A stretch of 64,000 bases of DNA from Candidatus Peregrinibacteria bacterium (GTDB taxonomy: Bacteria; Patescibacteriota; Gracilibacteria; UBA1369; LOWO2-01-FULL-3). The notes under the pieces were generated by a model. It saw only the letters and a list, made by a program, of their open reading frames with translations. It ran no database searches and was not told the origin of the DNA. The translations under genes and the position numbers were made by a program. Positions 9,630-19,464 of this stretch are shown piece by piece. The stretch is from contig JAUYJL010000010.1 in assembly GCA_030688025.1 (NCBI GenBank), forward strand, positions 62,001 through 126,000, read 5' to 3'. The first letter of the stretch is position 1. Each line of letters starts with the position of its first letter.

Positions 9630-10772
9630 TTACTTTTTGCCCTTTCTGTTTTCGTCTAGTGTGTAAACTGCTCTACCAACTCTAACAAATTGTGAATTTT
9701 TCTGTAAATTTAGTGAGATTGTGCCTTTCTTAACATGTCTTTGAGCAAGCACACCTTCTATTATTTCCTGTTTAGTCATTGGGCTTTTCTTTGTAAGTAA
9801 GCCTTCAATGATGTCAGCAACAGTACCTTTCTCATATCCGAATTCTTTAAGAGCGTATAGACCACGTCCGACAAGAACGAATTGGTCGTATCTGATAAGT
9901 TCGTTATGAACAGCTTGTGTAGTAACGACTTTTTTATCAAAACCGGATTCAGAAATTCTATTTGCGATTTCAACGAAATGTAGAGGAGCTTTTGCTCTTT
10001 TTAGAACGATATAAGCTTTATCTCTTATGCTTCTTGGGTTGATGTGTCTCCAAGACATAAGACCAAATCCCTCAGGAGTAACTTTGATTCTCTTATCAAC
10101 TTCAAGGCACGCAGCCAACATCGGATCACTGTAAGATTCCACTTTATCTCCCAAAAGCTGTCTCATTTGAACAACAAGCTTTGATTCAGGAAGAAGATCG
10201 TTTTTCTTTTTAAGAACCTTTACCCCGGCTTCAGCAATTGAAGTAACAGTTAAAAGGTCAATATCCTTAAATCTCCAGAAAGGTTCGTAAATGTTCGTTT
10301 TTTCAGCTTCTTCTACGTGTAAATTTATATTAAGAGCAAGCCTTATTATATTCGCATCAAGATTCTCCTTTGATCCAATTGTGTTCAAAATAAGAGCGAT
10401 AAGTTTTGTTTCAACCATAACTCCACCACTTTCTTTAAGCACATGATCCGCAGTTTCATTTATAAGATTAAGTCTTGTAGTTTGAACAGTTCTTCGAAGT
10501 TTTCCAAGCGCGATTTTTTCAATTTGTCTGATTCTTTCTCTAGTAACAGAAAAAGACTGACCAATGCTCTCAAGGGTTCTTTTAGGCTTATTATCTAGAC
10601 TAAAACGTTGTACTATAACATCTTTTTCTTTTTGAGTCAGAACCATAAACATTTCCTCTACGACCTCCGAAAGATCTACTTTTTGAGATGCATTATTGGT
10701 AACCATAGTTTCTAATTTAGTTTTAATTTTGGATAAAAACTTGAATCCTGGAAGAGAATATTCGTTCTCCAA
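9630..10772 (-). CDS. Sigma-70 region 4 + HARE-HTH fusion protein (putative transcription factor)
   Basis: 'LTQKEKDVIVQRFSLDNKPKRTLESIGQSFSVTRERIRQIEKIALGKLRR' (sigma r4) plus HARE-HTH-like 'IRDKAYIVLKRAKAPLHFVEIANRISESGFDKKVVTTQAVHNELIRYDQFVLVGRGLYALKE'; no region 2. Confidence 0.85.
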   Translation of the reverse strand: MENEYSLPGFKFLSKIKTKLETMVTNNASQKVDLSEVVEEMFMVLTQKEKDVIVQRFSLDNKPKRTLESIGQSFSVTRERIRQIEKIALGKLRRTVQTTRLNLINETADHVLKESGGVMVETKLIALILNTIGSKENLDANIIRLALNINLHVEEAEKTNIYEPFWRFKDIDLLTVTSIAEAGVKVLKKKNDLLPESKLVVQMRQLLGDKVESYSDPMLAACLEVDKRIKVTPEGFGLMSWRHINPRSIRDKAYIVLKRAKAPLHFVEIANRISESGFDKKVVTTQAVHNELIRYDQFVLVGRGLYALKEFGYEKGTVADIIEGLLTKKSPMTKQEIIEGVLAQRHVKKGTISLNLQKNSQFVRVGRAVYTLDENRKGKK

Positions 10773-10897
10773 TCAATTGTCAAGCAAGAAATTTGATTAA
10801 AGCGCAATATTGTTTTATGGAGATACTCTCCTAGAAAGGACGAAGCATACACCTTGAAAAAAAATAAGTCAAAGCAAAAATCGCCCGATTTTTCTTA

Positions 10898-10925
10898 TTG
10901 CAATTTAGATGGCTATAAGTAAAAT
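10898..10925 (+). promoter_or_regulatory. Putative sigma70-type promoter for tRNA-Leu
   Basis: TTGCAA-N16-TAAAAT, about 38 bp upstream of the tRNA. Confidence 0.5.
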
Positions 10926-10962
10926 GATAGCGCCTGTATTTACAGGTAAGAAATAAAGCCAT

Positions 10963-11047
10963 GGGCGGATGGTGGAACTGGTAGACACGCTAGCCTTAGG
11001 AGCTAGTGGCGCAAGTCATGAGGGTTCGAGTCCCTCTCCGCCCACCA
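10963..11047 (+). tRNA. tRNA-Leu (anticodon TAG), CCA encoded
   Basis: gggcgga...tccgccc acceptor, anticodon loop cTTAGGa with anticodon TAG, long variable arm, ggttcgagtcc T-arm, 3' CCA. Confidence 0.95.
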
Positions 11048-11063
11048 CGCGACAAAGTCGCGT
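11047..11063. terminator. Hairpin between convergent tRNA-Leu and nadC
   Basis: Perfect palindrome ACGCGAC-aaa-GTCGCGT directly after CCA and abutting the nadC stop. Confidence 0.5.
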
Positions 11064-11064
11064 A

Positions 11065-12060
11065 TTACCCAATCTTCAAACTCATATCACTGCTTCTCGC
11101 CCCATTAGTCAAACAACCCATTGAAATGATATCTATGCCGGTTTTAGCATATTCAACCACATTCTCTTCATCTATGCCGCCGGAAGCCTCGCAAAGCAGG
11201 TTCTCGTGTAATCCAGCCTCATTTAAAGCCGCAATAGCATCAACAATATCAGAAGGTTTCATATTGTCAAACATGATTACGCCAATGGTCTGAGTAGAAT
11301 TAATATTCAAAAATTTCGCAAAACCTTCCGCACACTTAAGCGCCTCTTCCTTGTTTTCCACTTCTATCTCAATAAACCTGCTGTCGGGATTCGCATTTTT
11401 CAATCTTTCAAAAACCGTATCAAAATCACGCCCAATTATATCGAGATGAGTATCTTTTATGAGGATAGCGTCAGCTAAATTTATCCTATGAGTTCCGCCA
11501 CCACCAACCAAAACAGCTTTTTTATCAATTAGTCCCCACAAAGTTTTTCGTGTAGGGCAGACCAAAACGTCGTAATCTTTGACTTTCTCCACTAATCCAT
11601 TTGTAAAAGTCGCAACGCCACTCATTCTCATCAACAAATTCAGCACAGTTCTCTCAACAGCCAAAATATCATGGGCATAAGCCTTCATTTCCATTATTAC
11701 GTCACCTTTCTTTGCGAAATTTCCATCCTGAAATTTAAAATCAATCTCAAAACCACCTTTAAGGCTAGGTCTAAAATTCGGATCACTGTCTACAAGAAAA
11801 TATTTTATTTCAGATAATCCAGCCAGAATCGCATCATCTTTCGCAATAATCTTCGCATTAACTTTCGAAAGATCTTTAAAAAGAATATTTGTGGTGACAT
11901 CACCACGCCCGGAAAGGTCTTTCTCAAGCTCCAAAAATGTATATCTAAAAACCCATTGCTTGTAAGCATTGTTTTCCAAACTTAGAAAATTCGCGACCTT
12001 ATGTGTGTATTCTCTAATTGTTTTTCTGTCCATTTTTTGTGAGTTCAAACATTTTATCAA
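11065..12060 (-). CDS. nadC: Nicotinate-nucleotide pyrophosphorylase (carboxylating)
   Basis: 'DLSGRGDVTTNILF', 'AERTVLNLLMRMSGVAT', 'CPTRKTLWGLIDKKAVLVGGGGTHRINLADAILIKDTH'; the likely true start is the internal MDRKTIREY. Confidence 0.94.
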   Translation of the reverse strand: MIKCLNSQKMDRKTIREYTHKVANFLSLENNAYKQWVFRYTFLELEKDLSGRGDVTTNILFKDLSKVNAKIIAKDDAILAGLSEIKYFLVDSDPNFRPSLKGGFEIDFKFQDGNFAKKGDVIMEMKAYAHDILAVERTVLNLLMRMSGVATFTNGLVEKVKDYDVLVCPTRKTLWGLIDKKAVLVGGGGTHRINLADAILIKDTHLDIIGRDFDTVFERLKNANPDSRFIEIEVENKEEALKCAEGFAKFLNINSTQTIGVIMFDNMKPSDIVDAIAALNEAGLHENLLCEASGGIDEENVVEYAKTGIDIISMGCLTNGARSSDMSLKIG

Positions 12061-12952
12061 ACGCTTTTAGTGCCCTTTCGGTTACATCTTTCGGGACCTT
12101 AACCTCGAATTTCTCTTCCTTAAGACACTTAAGGACAGATTCTATCGTATTTTTCTTCATATCGAAACAGAAATTACACACTCCATGGAAATTCTTATCA
12201 GGAACTTCCTTTTTTAATCTCTCGACCATTCCGCATTCCGTAAGGACAAGAAAATCTTTTGCAGGATCTTTTTTAGCTAAGTTTATCATTTCAGAAGTGC
12301 TGGAAATATAATCCGCACATTCCAAGATTTCATCTTTGGACTCAGGATGCGCAATGATTTTTGCATTTCCGTACTCTTTTTTAGCTTCATAAAGGGACTC
12401 CGCCGTCAAAAAATCATGAATTGGACAATATCCATCAAAAGCAATAATTTTCTTTTCCGGAGCTTGTTTCTCAACATATTTCGCCAAATTTTTATCCGGA
12501 ACAAAAATAATTTCATTCCCATCAAGACCTTTTACTACATCAACCGCACTCGAAGAAGTGCAAACCGCATCGGACAAAGCTTTTATCTCAGCAGAAGAAT
12601 TTATATAAGTCACAACTTTCGCTTTTGGATGTTTCTTTTTTAGTTCAATCAAATCAGAAGGCTTTAACATATCAGCCATCGCGCAACCTGCGTCATAAGA
12701 GGGGACTAACACTTTTTTCCCAGGATTCAATATATACGCGCTCTCCGCCATGAAACTCACTCCACAAAAAACAATAATATCAGCATTAGTATTTCTCGCT
12801 TCGATACAGAGTTTTAAAGAATCACCAATAAAATCTGCAACCTCATAAATCTCAGGCCTTTGATAATTGTGCACCAAAATTACGGCATTTTTTGCCTTCT
12901 TAAGTTTCTTTATCTCATCAATTATCTTTTTTTGCTCATTGGAAAAATCCAT
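12014..12952 (-). CDS. nadA: Quinolinate synthase
   Basis: 'ILVHNYQRPEIYEVADFIGDSL', 'FCGVSFMAESAYILNPGKKVLVPSYDAGCAMAD', 'THPESK-like AHPESKDEI'. Confidence 0.96.
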   Translation of the reverse strand: MDFSNEQKKIIDEIKKLKKAKNAVILVHNYQRPEIYEVADFIGDSLKLCIEARNTNADIIVFCGVSFMAESAYILNPGKKVLVPSYDAGCAMADMLKPSDLIELKKKHPKAKVVTYINSSAEIKALSDAVCTSSSAVDVVKGLDGNEIIFVPDKNLAKYVEKQAPEKKIIAFDGYCPIHDFLTAESLYEAKKEYGNAKIIAHPESKDEILECADYISSTSEMINLAKKDPAKDFLVLTECGMVERLKKEVPDKNFHGVCNFCFDMKKNTIESVLKCLKEEKFEVKVPKDVTERALKAFDKMFELTKNGQKNN

Positions 12953-12961
12953 AAATAAAAC

Positions 12962-13516
12962 CTACATTACACCGTGCACAAAACGCAACCAAAGAGTTTT
13001 CATGGCTTCATAACCTGCTTTTGCCAACATCGCCAAAATTCCTTTTAGCTCTCTGATTTTCTTCATAACATTGTTAAGCTCAAAGAAATTATCTCTTTTT
13101 CCAACCATTTTCATGGCCTTCTTATGCAAGTATTTTATTTCTTTCTCTATTTCCGTTTTAATCTGTGCTCTCATTTTTGATTCGACGGGAATATTATTAA
13201 GCAAAGCCGCCTTGACCTGCGCATAAGTCATTCCACTTATAGTTCCTTGGCTTCCGGCATCCTTTCTCGAAGAATTGGCCTCTGAAACCTCCCCGTTAGA
13301 TACACCAGACTCCACGGATTCCCCAGATTCACCTGATTCAATCGCATGAAGAGCTTCTTTCCCTCTATCGGCAGCTTCTTTTACCTCACGAGAATCTTTT
13401 TGAGGAGATTTCTCCAAAGATTGAGCTTCCGGAGAAGAATATGATTCGGACTGTCTTATTTTTGCGCTATCTGACACGGCTTTTTTAGTTAAATCACTCG
13501 TACCATTATATCTCAA
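12962..13516 (-). CDS. Hypothetical protein; Ser/Glu-rich N-term, helical basic C-term
   Basis: 184-aa ORF downstream-adjacent to nadA on the same strand. Confidence 0.6.
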   Translation of the reverse strand: MRYNGTSDLTKKAVSDSAKIRQSESYSSPEAQSLEKSPQKDSREVKEAADRGKEALHAIESGESGESVESGVSNGEVSEANSSRKDAGSQGTISGMTYAQVKAALLNNIPVESKMRAQIKTEIEKEIKYLHKKAMKMVGKRDNFFELNNVMKKIRELKGILAMLAKAGYEAMKTLWLRFVHGVM

Positions 13517-13595
13517 TGTGATACTGATGTCAATTTAGAGTTGACATTCGGGAGGATTTGTAGTTAAATAAAACACTATGTAATAAATAAATATT

Positions 13596-14114
13596 ATGGA
13601 AGCACAAAGGAGTACAGACGAAATAGAAAAAGGAGGATTCAGCGAAGATATGACGGCAACAGCAGGAAGAATCGGAATATCTCCAGAATCACAAAAAATA
13701 ATCTCTGAAATCAGTGCCCAAAAAGTTGAAGCCCTAACTCCAGAAATTATGAATCAATGGAGTCCTGAAACAAGAGAAGATGTTTTGAAATGCTTTATTA
13801 CTGCTTCAACTGAAACGAGAAGATCTCTCACTGACGAGAAATGGGAAACAGCGCCAAGCGAAAAATCAGAGTTAAAAGAACAAATAAATTTATTCTCTTT
13901 TCTAGAAAAAATTTGTGCATTTTTGAGTAAAATAACTAACGAAACAAGTTATAAGGTCATGATGCATATGTACGGAGCGCGCAGAGAAGGATTAACACAA
14001 AGGCTCAGATGTCTAAAAAAACCATCATTAAATGGAACACCTGTGTCGGAAATTCCACGAGAAGTGAGGGAAGCAATAAGAGCAAGGAATATTCCTTTTG
14101 ACCAAATTCAGTAA
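13596..14114 (+). CDS. Hypothetical protein, 172 aa
   Basis: ORF in gap before valS, same strand, no competing gene. Confidence 0.55.
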   Translation: MEAQRSTDEIEKGGFSEDMTATAGRIGISPESQKIISEISAQKVEALTPEIMNQWSPETREDVLKCFITASTETRRSLTDEKWETAPSEKSELKEQINLFSFLEKICAFLSKITNETSYKVMMHMYGARREGLTQRLRCLKKPSLNGTPVSEIPREVREAIRARNIPFDQIQ

Positions 14115-14196
14115 TTCATTTGCGGAAAAACGCAAATCTTCTATTGTGATATAAGTACCGAATGATTAAAATCTTTGTTGTACTTATAAAATTTCT

Positions 14197-16878
14197 ATGA
14201 TAGAGATCGAAAAAGCCTACGAAGCCAAAAAATACGAAGATAAAATCTACGAAAAATGGGAATCTTCGGGAGCATTCAAGCCTAAAATAGATAAAAAGAA
14301 AAAACCTTTTGTCATCTCAATGCCGCCACCAAATGCGACTGGAGTTCTTCATTTGGGCCACGCAGTAATGCTGGCGCTTGAAGACATAATGATTAGATAT
14401 AATAGAATGAAAGGAATCCCCTCACTTTGGATTCCCGGAACAGATCATGCCTCAATCGCTACTCAAAATAAAGTTGAGCAACTTTTGGCGCAGAAAAAAA
14501 TTACAAAATACGATCTTGGACGCGAAGAATTTTTGAAAGAAGTAGATAAATTTGTAAAAAATTCTCAATCAACAATAAGAAATCAAATCAGAAAAATGGG
14601 TTCGAGTTGTGACTGGACACGTGAAAGATACACTCTCGACGAAGGGCTTACCGCCGCGGTACAAACGGTTTTCGTGAAAATGTTTAAAGACGATTTAATC
14701 TATAGAGGTTCAAGAATCGTAAACTGGTGTCCACGATGTGAATCAACACTTGCCGACGACGAAGTTGATTACAAAGAATCTGGAGAAAAATTATATTGGA
14801 TAAAATACGGACCGTTTACTGTTGCAACAACAAGACCTGAAACAAAACTTGGAGATACAGCCGTCGCAGTAAATCCTGCAGACAAACGATATAAAAAAAT
14901 GATTGGACAAGTATTTCCAATAAAAAGCGCACTAGGGGAATACAACATTGTCGTAATTGGAGATAAATCAGTAGACATGGAATTTGGCTCAGGAGCAGTA
15001 AAAGTAACTCCTGCACATAGTTTTGCGGATTTTGAGATGGCTCAACGAAACAAAGAAGTTTTCAAAAAAGTGGGAATAGAGCCAATGAAAGAAGTAATAG
15101 ACGAAAAAGGAAGAATGAAAAACAACTGCGGGAAATATTCAGGAATGACTACAAAAGAATGCAGAAGAGCTTTAGTAGAAGACTTAGAAAAATTAGGACT
15201 TATCGAAAAAATTGAAGACTACACTCACAATCTTTCTATATGTTATAGATGCGGATACACAATTGAACCATTAATCTCAAAACAATGGTTTATCAACGTA
15301 GACAAGCCAGTAATCAAAGATGGCGCAAAGAAAAAATCGATTAAAGAAAAATCCATAGAAGTCATAAAAAAAGGTGAGATAAAAATAATTCCGGAGAAAT
15401 TCAATAAGACATATTTCAACTGGATGACGAATCTTCACGACTGGTGTATATCACGACAAATTTGGTTCGGACATAAAATACCAGTTTGGTACAAAATGGA
15501 TGAAAACTCAAAAAAAGAATACGAAAAAAATCCCGAGAAAAGTAGACATTTATTAGGCGATAAAGAAGCGATTTGTTCTATCGAAAAACCTGATGATAAG
15601 AATCATTACGTACAAGATCCGGATACTTTAGATACATGGTTTTCTTCAGGTCTATGGACTTTTTCGACATTAGGGTGGCCGAACAAAACAGAAGATTTCG
15701 AATATTTTCATCCAACATCAGTTCTAGAAACAGGTTATGATATTTTATTTTTCTGGGTCGCGAGAATGATAATAATGACAGAGTACACGCTTGGTGAAGT
15801 TCCATTTAAAACAGTTTATTTGCACGGACTTATCCGCGACAAAAACGGCAAGAAGATGAGCAAATCTGCCGGCAATGGAATCGATCCACTAGAAATGATT
15901 GCAAAATACGGAACAGATCCGGTTAGATTAAGTCTCGTAATCGGAGGAACACCGGGAAATGACATGTGTCTTTTTGAAGAAAAAATAGCGGGTTACAGAA
16001 ATTTCGTTAACAAAATATGGAACGCTTCTCGTTTCGCGTTAATGAATGTATCCGAAGAAGATTTGAAAAAGAAATTCACGGCAGTCATGGCAAAATCAAC
16101 AGCCGATAAATGGATTTTGACAGAGCTAAATGCGCTTGTAAAAGCCACAAACGTCGACATGGAAAAATATAATTTTTCAGAGGCCGGCACGAGGATTTAT
16201 GATTTTATTTGGAATAATTATTGCGATTGGTTTCTTGAAATGTCGAAAGGAGAACACAAAAATCCTATCGTTTTATTACACGTTTTAAAAACAGCATTAA
16301 AACTTCTTCATCCGTTTATCCCATTTGTCACAGAAAAATTATGGGAATTAATGGGCGAAAAAACAATGTTGATTGCTGAAGCTTGGCCACTAGAGGACAA
16401 AAACACAGTATTCAAAAAAGAAGCAAAAGATTTGGAAGAAGTGAAAGAAATGATTTCAAAAATAAGGAGTTTGAGATCAGAACTAAAAGTTGAACCTGCA
16501 AAAAAGATAAATGCAATAATTTATGCCGGCAAACAAGTAAAACTTCTCGAAGAAAAACGCGAAATAATCGAGAGAATGGCAAGATTGGAAAATTTGCAAA
16601 TAGAAGAAAAAGGTAAAAAAATAGAAGGTGCCAAGTTGATAACACATGGAACAATGGAAATTTATTTGCCATTAAAAGACATGATTGATATGGAAAAAGA
16701 GGCAAAAAGAATGAAAGAAGAAATGATAAAAAAACAAAACATAATAACTTCTATTGAATCAAAACTTTCTAACAAAGGATTTGTAAAAAACGCCCCAAAA
16801 GAACTTATAGGAAAAGAAAAAGAAAGACTTGCAAAAGAGAAAACCGAGCTGGCGAAGATGGCAGAAAATATGGTATAA
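14197..16878 (+). CDS. valS: Valyl-tRNA synthetase
   Basis: 'PPPNATGVLHLGHA', 'WIPGTDHASIATQ', 'NWCPRCESTLADDEVDY', 'KMSKSAGNGIDP'. Confidence 0.97.
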   Translation: MIEIEKAYEAKKYEDKIYEKWESSGAFKPKIDKKKKPFVISMPPPNATGVLHLGHAVMLALEDIMIRYNRMKGIPSLWIPGTDHASIATQNKVEQLLAQKKITKYDLGREEFLKEVDKFVKNSQSTIRNQIRKMGSSCDWTRERYTLDEGLTAAVQTVFVKMFKDDLIYRGSRIVNWCPRCESTLADDEVDYKESGEKLYWIKYGPFTVATTRPETKLGDTAVAVNPADKRYKKMIGQVFPIKSALGEYNIVVIGDKSVDMEFGSGAVKVTPAHSFADFEMAQRNKEVFKKVGIEPMKEVIDEKGRMKNNCGKYSGMTTKECRRALVEDLEKLGLIEKIEDYTHNLSICYRCGYTIEPLISKQWFINVDKPVIKDGAKKKSIKEKSIEVIKKGEIKIIPEKFNKTYFNWMTNLHDWCISRQIWFGHKIPVWYKMDENSKKEYEKNPEKSRHLLGDKEAICSIEKPDDKNHYVQDPDTLDTWFSSGLWTFSTLGWPNKTEDFEYFHPTSVLETGYDILFFWVARMIIMTEYTLGEVPFKTVYLHGLIRDKNGKKMSKSAGNGIDPLEMIAKYGTDPVRLSLVIGGTPGNDMCLFEEKIAGYRNFVNKIWNASRFALMNVSEEDLKKKFTAVMAKSTADKWILTELNALVKATNVDMEKYNFSEAGTRIYDFIWNNYCDWFLEMSKGEHKNPIVLLHVLKTALKLLHPFIPFVTEKLWELMGEKTMLIAEAWPLEDKNTVFKKEAKDLEEVKEMISKIRSLRSELKVEPAKKINAIIYAGKQVKLLEEKREIIERMARLENLQIEEKGKKIEGAKLITHGTMEIYLPLKDMIDMEKEAKRMKEEMIKKQNIITSIESKLSNKGFVKNAPKELIGKEKERLAKEKTELAKMAENMV

Positions 16879-16904
16879 TAAACAGAACAAATAAAAAAAA
16901 CGAC

Positions 16905-17828
16905 GTGTCAGACTCACCATATTTTGATCAATTAGAACAAAACATATTAATGCTTCTTTCTGAAAAGAAATTCAAGCAGTCATATGAAATGTGCGTAAAA
17001 GTTCTCGACAAGATCCCTGGAGAACCAAAATTCGTAAAATTAAAAGCAAAAATAGAAGCAGCTGTAGAAGACGAAAATGTCAAAATAGTGGAAAAAACAA
17101 TAGAAGAGTTAAAACCTCTATGGGATGAAAAAAAATACGCGGAAATATTAAAAAAACTAGAACCACTCCTTCAGTTTTCCAGAAATAACGGAAAATTAAA
17201 TGATCTGATTCTTGAAGCTCAAGAAAAATACAAAGAACAGATTGAGTTATACAAAAAAGATTTTGAAAAAAATCAAAGAGCAAGACTTACAAAAATATTA
17301 CAAGAATCTCCAGAAAGAATGATCGATGAATTGTATTTTTTGGAAACAAATAATTCCAGCAACGAAGTGACAAAAAAACTCGTCACAGAATTTAGAGATA
17401 AACTTATTGAGAAAAAAATAAAAGACAAAAAAGAGCTTGTGGATTCAGAAAAATTCGACGTGATTTACAATTTCGTCGAAGAATTAAAAAAGATAGACGA
17501 CAAAAATCAAAGAATAAAAGAATTAGATGAGCAAACAAGAAGAAGACAGCATGAAACACAATTGGAAAATAAGGGAGAATTTGTTTACAAAGGAGGAAAT
17601 TATTTATCGACACTGATGAAAATAAATAAATACTCAGAAGCGATAAAAGTGGCCGAAGAAATTTTACAGACAGACCCAAATAATGGCGAAGTAAAAGGAA
17701 TCTTAGAAGAAGCAAAATCAAAATTCTTCAACCAATCCCGCAACGAAACAGTCGATCTAATCACAAAAGACCAATCTTCGGAAAAAACAGACTACGACAC
17801 AAATAAAGAAAACTTTACTGTCATATAA
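16905..17828 (+). CDS. Hypothetical charged helical/TPR-like repeat protein (GTG start)
   Basis: TPR-like 'MLLSEKKFKQSYEMCVKVLDKIPGEPKFVKLKAKIEAA' and 'LMKINKYSEAIKVAEEILQTDPNNGEVKGILEEAK'. Confidence 0.7.
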   Translation: MSDSPYFDQLEQNILMLLSEKKFKQSYEMCVKVLDKIPGEPKFVKLKAKIEAAVEDENVKIVEKTIEELKPLWDEKKYAEILKKLEPLLQFSRNNGKLNDLILEAQEKYKEQIELYKKDFEKNQRARLTKILQESPERMIDELYFLETNNSSNEVTKKLVTEFRDKLIEKKIKDKKELVDSEKFDVIYNFVEELKKIDDKNQRIKELDEQTRRRQHETQLENKGEFVYKGGNYLSTLMKINKYSEAIKVAEEILQTDPNNGEVKGILEEAKSKFFNQSRNETVDLITKDQSSEKTDYDTNKENFTVI

Positions 17829-17860
17829 AGTTTATCGTGAAATAGATTTTATTGTATACG

Positions 17861-17967
17861 GAAGCATCCGGAAATATTTTCGAGAAATGATTGCGTTCAA
17901 TTCTTACAATAAATGTATACAAAAAAAGGAAGCACCGTTTCTCGGAAGTATTTCCGGATGCTTCCTC
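17861..17967. repeat. Long near-perfect inverted repeat between convergent genes
   Basis: ggaagcatccggaaatattttcgagaaa ... tttctcggaagtatttccggatgcttcc, plus outer arms atagatttt/aaaatctat. Confidence 0.8.
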
Positions 17968-17978
17968 TCAAGCAAAAT

Positions 17979-19046
17979 CTATTTTCGCAGTTTATAAACT
18001 TTTCTTCCTACTCTTTCAAATTTCTCCCCATCCTTCAACGCAAGCATAATTGTAATTCTTTTTACCTGTCTTTGTTTCAAAACTTGTTCGATAATCTCGT
18101 CCTGAGATAATTCTTTTTTGTCAGCCAAAATGGCTTCAATAACAGCAGCAACAGTCCCGCTTTCAAATCCCCATTCCTTAAGCGCATAAATACCTCTTCC
18201 AATTAAAACAAATTGATCGTGTCTTATAAGTTCATTATGAACAGCTTGCATGTTCACACTTCTACCGTCAAATTTTGCAGAAGAAATTCTGTCAGCAATG
18301 TCAGTAAAATGCATTGGTTTTTTCTCGCCCCGCAAAATATACATAATTTTATCACGAAGAGTTCTAGGATTCACATGTCTCCATTCAAGAAGCCCGACAA
18401 GCTCATTATCAAGAAGAGTAAGCCTCTTATCAATTTCGATAAGAGATTTTATTTTCGTTAAATCAAAACTGATTCCTTCAAAAGTATCCTTCAAGTCATT
18501 GTGAACTTTTTCCATACTTTTAACATTTCCATATCTATACATTTGATTCACAAGCTGTCCAGAAGCATACTTTAAAGAATAATCTGAAATCGATTTATCT
18601 CTTACGTAAGGGTGAAAATTGATAGTATTGCCGACACATTCAAGTTTTTCATGCAGGTTTAATGCGAGATGAATACTGCTTTTATCAACAGTAAAATTCG
18701 CAGGCATTACATCTATCAAAGACTCAACAAGCTTTTCTTCATTCATAATCCCGCCATGTTCACCAACACAATCGCCAACAAATTCATGTATATATCTTAA
18801 AGTGGAATTAAAAACATTGCGTCTCATTTTTGCCAGAGCACTTTTTTCAATTTGTCGAACACGCTCTCTTGTAACAGCAAATTCCTGACCGATATCCTCA
18901 AGAGTATGTTTGCCATTTCCACCAAGACTAAATCTTTTATTGATGACGACTTTTTCCTTATCTGACAACAAAAGAAGCATGTTGTTCATTAAATCCGGCA
19001 GTTCAAGAATCGTTTGAACAACATTTGCATTATTGCCATTAACCAT
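17979..19046 (-). CDS. Sigma-70 region 4 + HARE-HTH fusion protein, paralog of 9630..10772
   Basis: 'LSDKEKVVINKRFSLGGNGKHTLEDIGQEFAVTRERVRQIEKSALAKMRR' and 'LRDKIMYILRGEKKPMHFTDIADRISSAKFDGRSVNMQAVHNELIRHDQFVLIGRGIYALKEWGFESGTVAAVIE'. Confidence 0.85.
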   Translation of the reverse strand: MVNGNNANVVQTILELPDLMNNMLLLLSDKEKVVINKRFSLGGNGKHTLEDIGQEFAVTRERVRQIEKSALAKMRRNVFNSTLRYIHEFVGDCVGEHGGIMNEEKLVESLIDVMPANFTVDKSSIHLALNLHEKLECVGNTINFHPYVRDKSISDYSLKYASGQLVNQMYRYGNVKSMEKVHNDLKDTFEGISFDLTKIKSLIEIDKRLTLLDNELVGLLEWRHVNPRTLRDKIMYILRGEKKPMHFTDIADRISSAKFDGRSVNMQAVHNELIRHDQFVLIGRGIYALKEWGFESGTVAAVIEAILADKKELSQDEIIEQVLKQRQVKRITIMLALKDGEKFERVGRKVYKLRK

Positions 19047-19152
19047 AGAGGAGGAGGGTTAAGTAAAGATAAAACTTTATATGGATTATAAAAACACTTT
19101 GCAATCTACGCAAAGAAAAGGTGTTGTAACATTTGCCAAAATAGGTTGTTGA

Positions 19153-19464
19153 TTAATAATTTTTTTCAAAGACATAGCCAACACATGGCACAGTTCTAAT
19201 GAAATCTACATTTTCGCACGATTTTATTTTTTTCCTTAAAGAACTCACATGAACATCAACAGTATTCGTCGGACAAAGAATATTTCGATCCCAAACCTCT
19301 TCAAGAATTCTTGTTCGACTCAAAACTTTACCAATATTTTTTATAAAATATTCCAACAAAGAAAATTCTTTATTTCTCAAGTAAATATATTGTCCGGAAA
19401 CAAAAAGTTTTCTAGAAACAAGATCTAAGGTGAAACTTTTAAAATCTAATATCTCCATATGCAA
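19153..19464 (-). CDS. Stand-alone OmpR/PhoB-type winged-helix DNA-binding protein (no receiver domain)
   Basis: 'LRNKEFSLLEYFIKNIGKVLSRTRILEEVWDRN...TNTVDVHVSSLRKKIKS...FIRTVPCVGYVFE'. Confidence 0.88.
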   Translation of the reverse strand: MHMEILDFKSFTLDLVSRKLFVSGQYIYLRNKEFSLLEYFIKNIGKVLSRTRILEEVWDRNILCPTNTVDVHVSSLRKKIKSCENVDFIRTVPCVGYVFEKNY

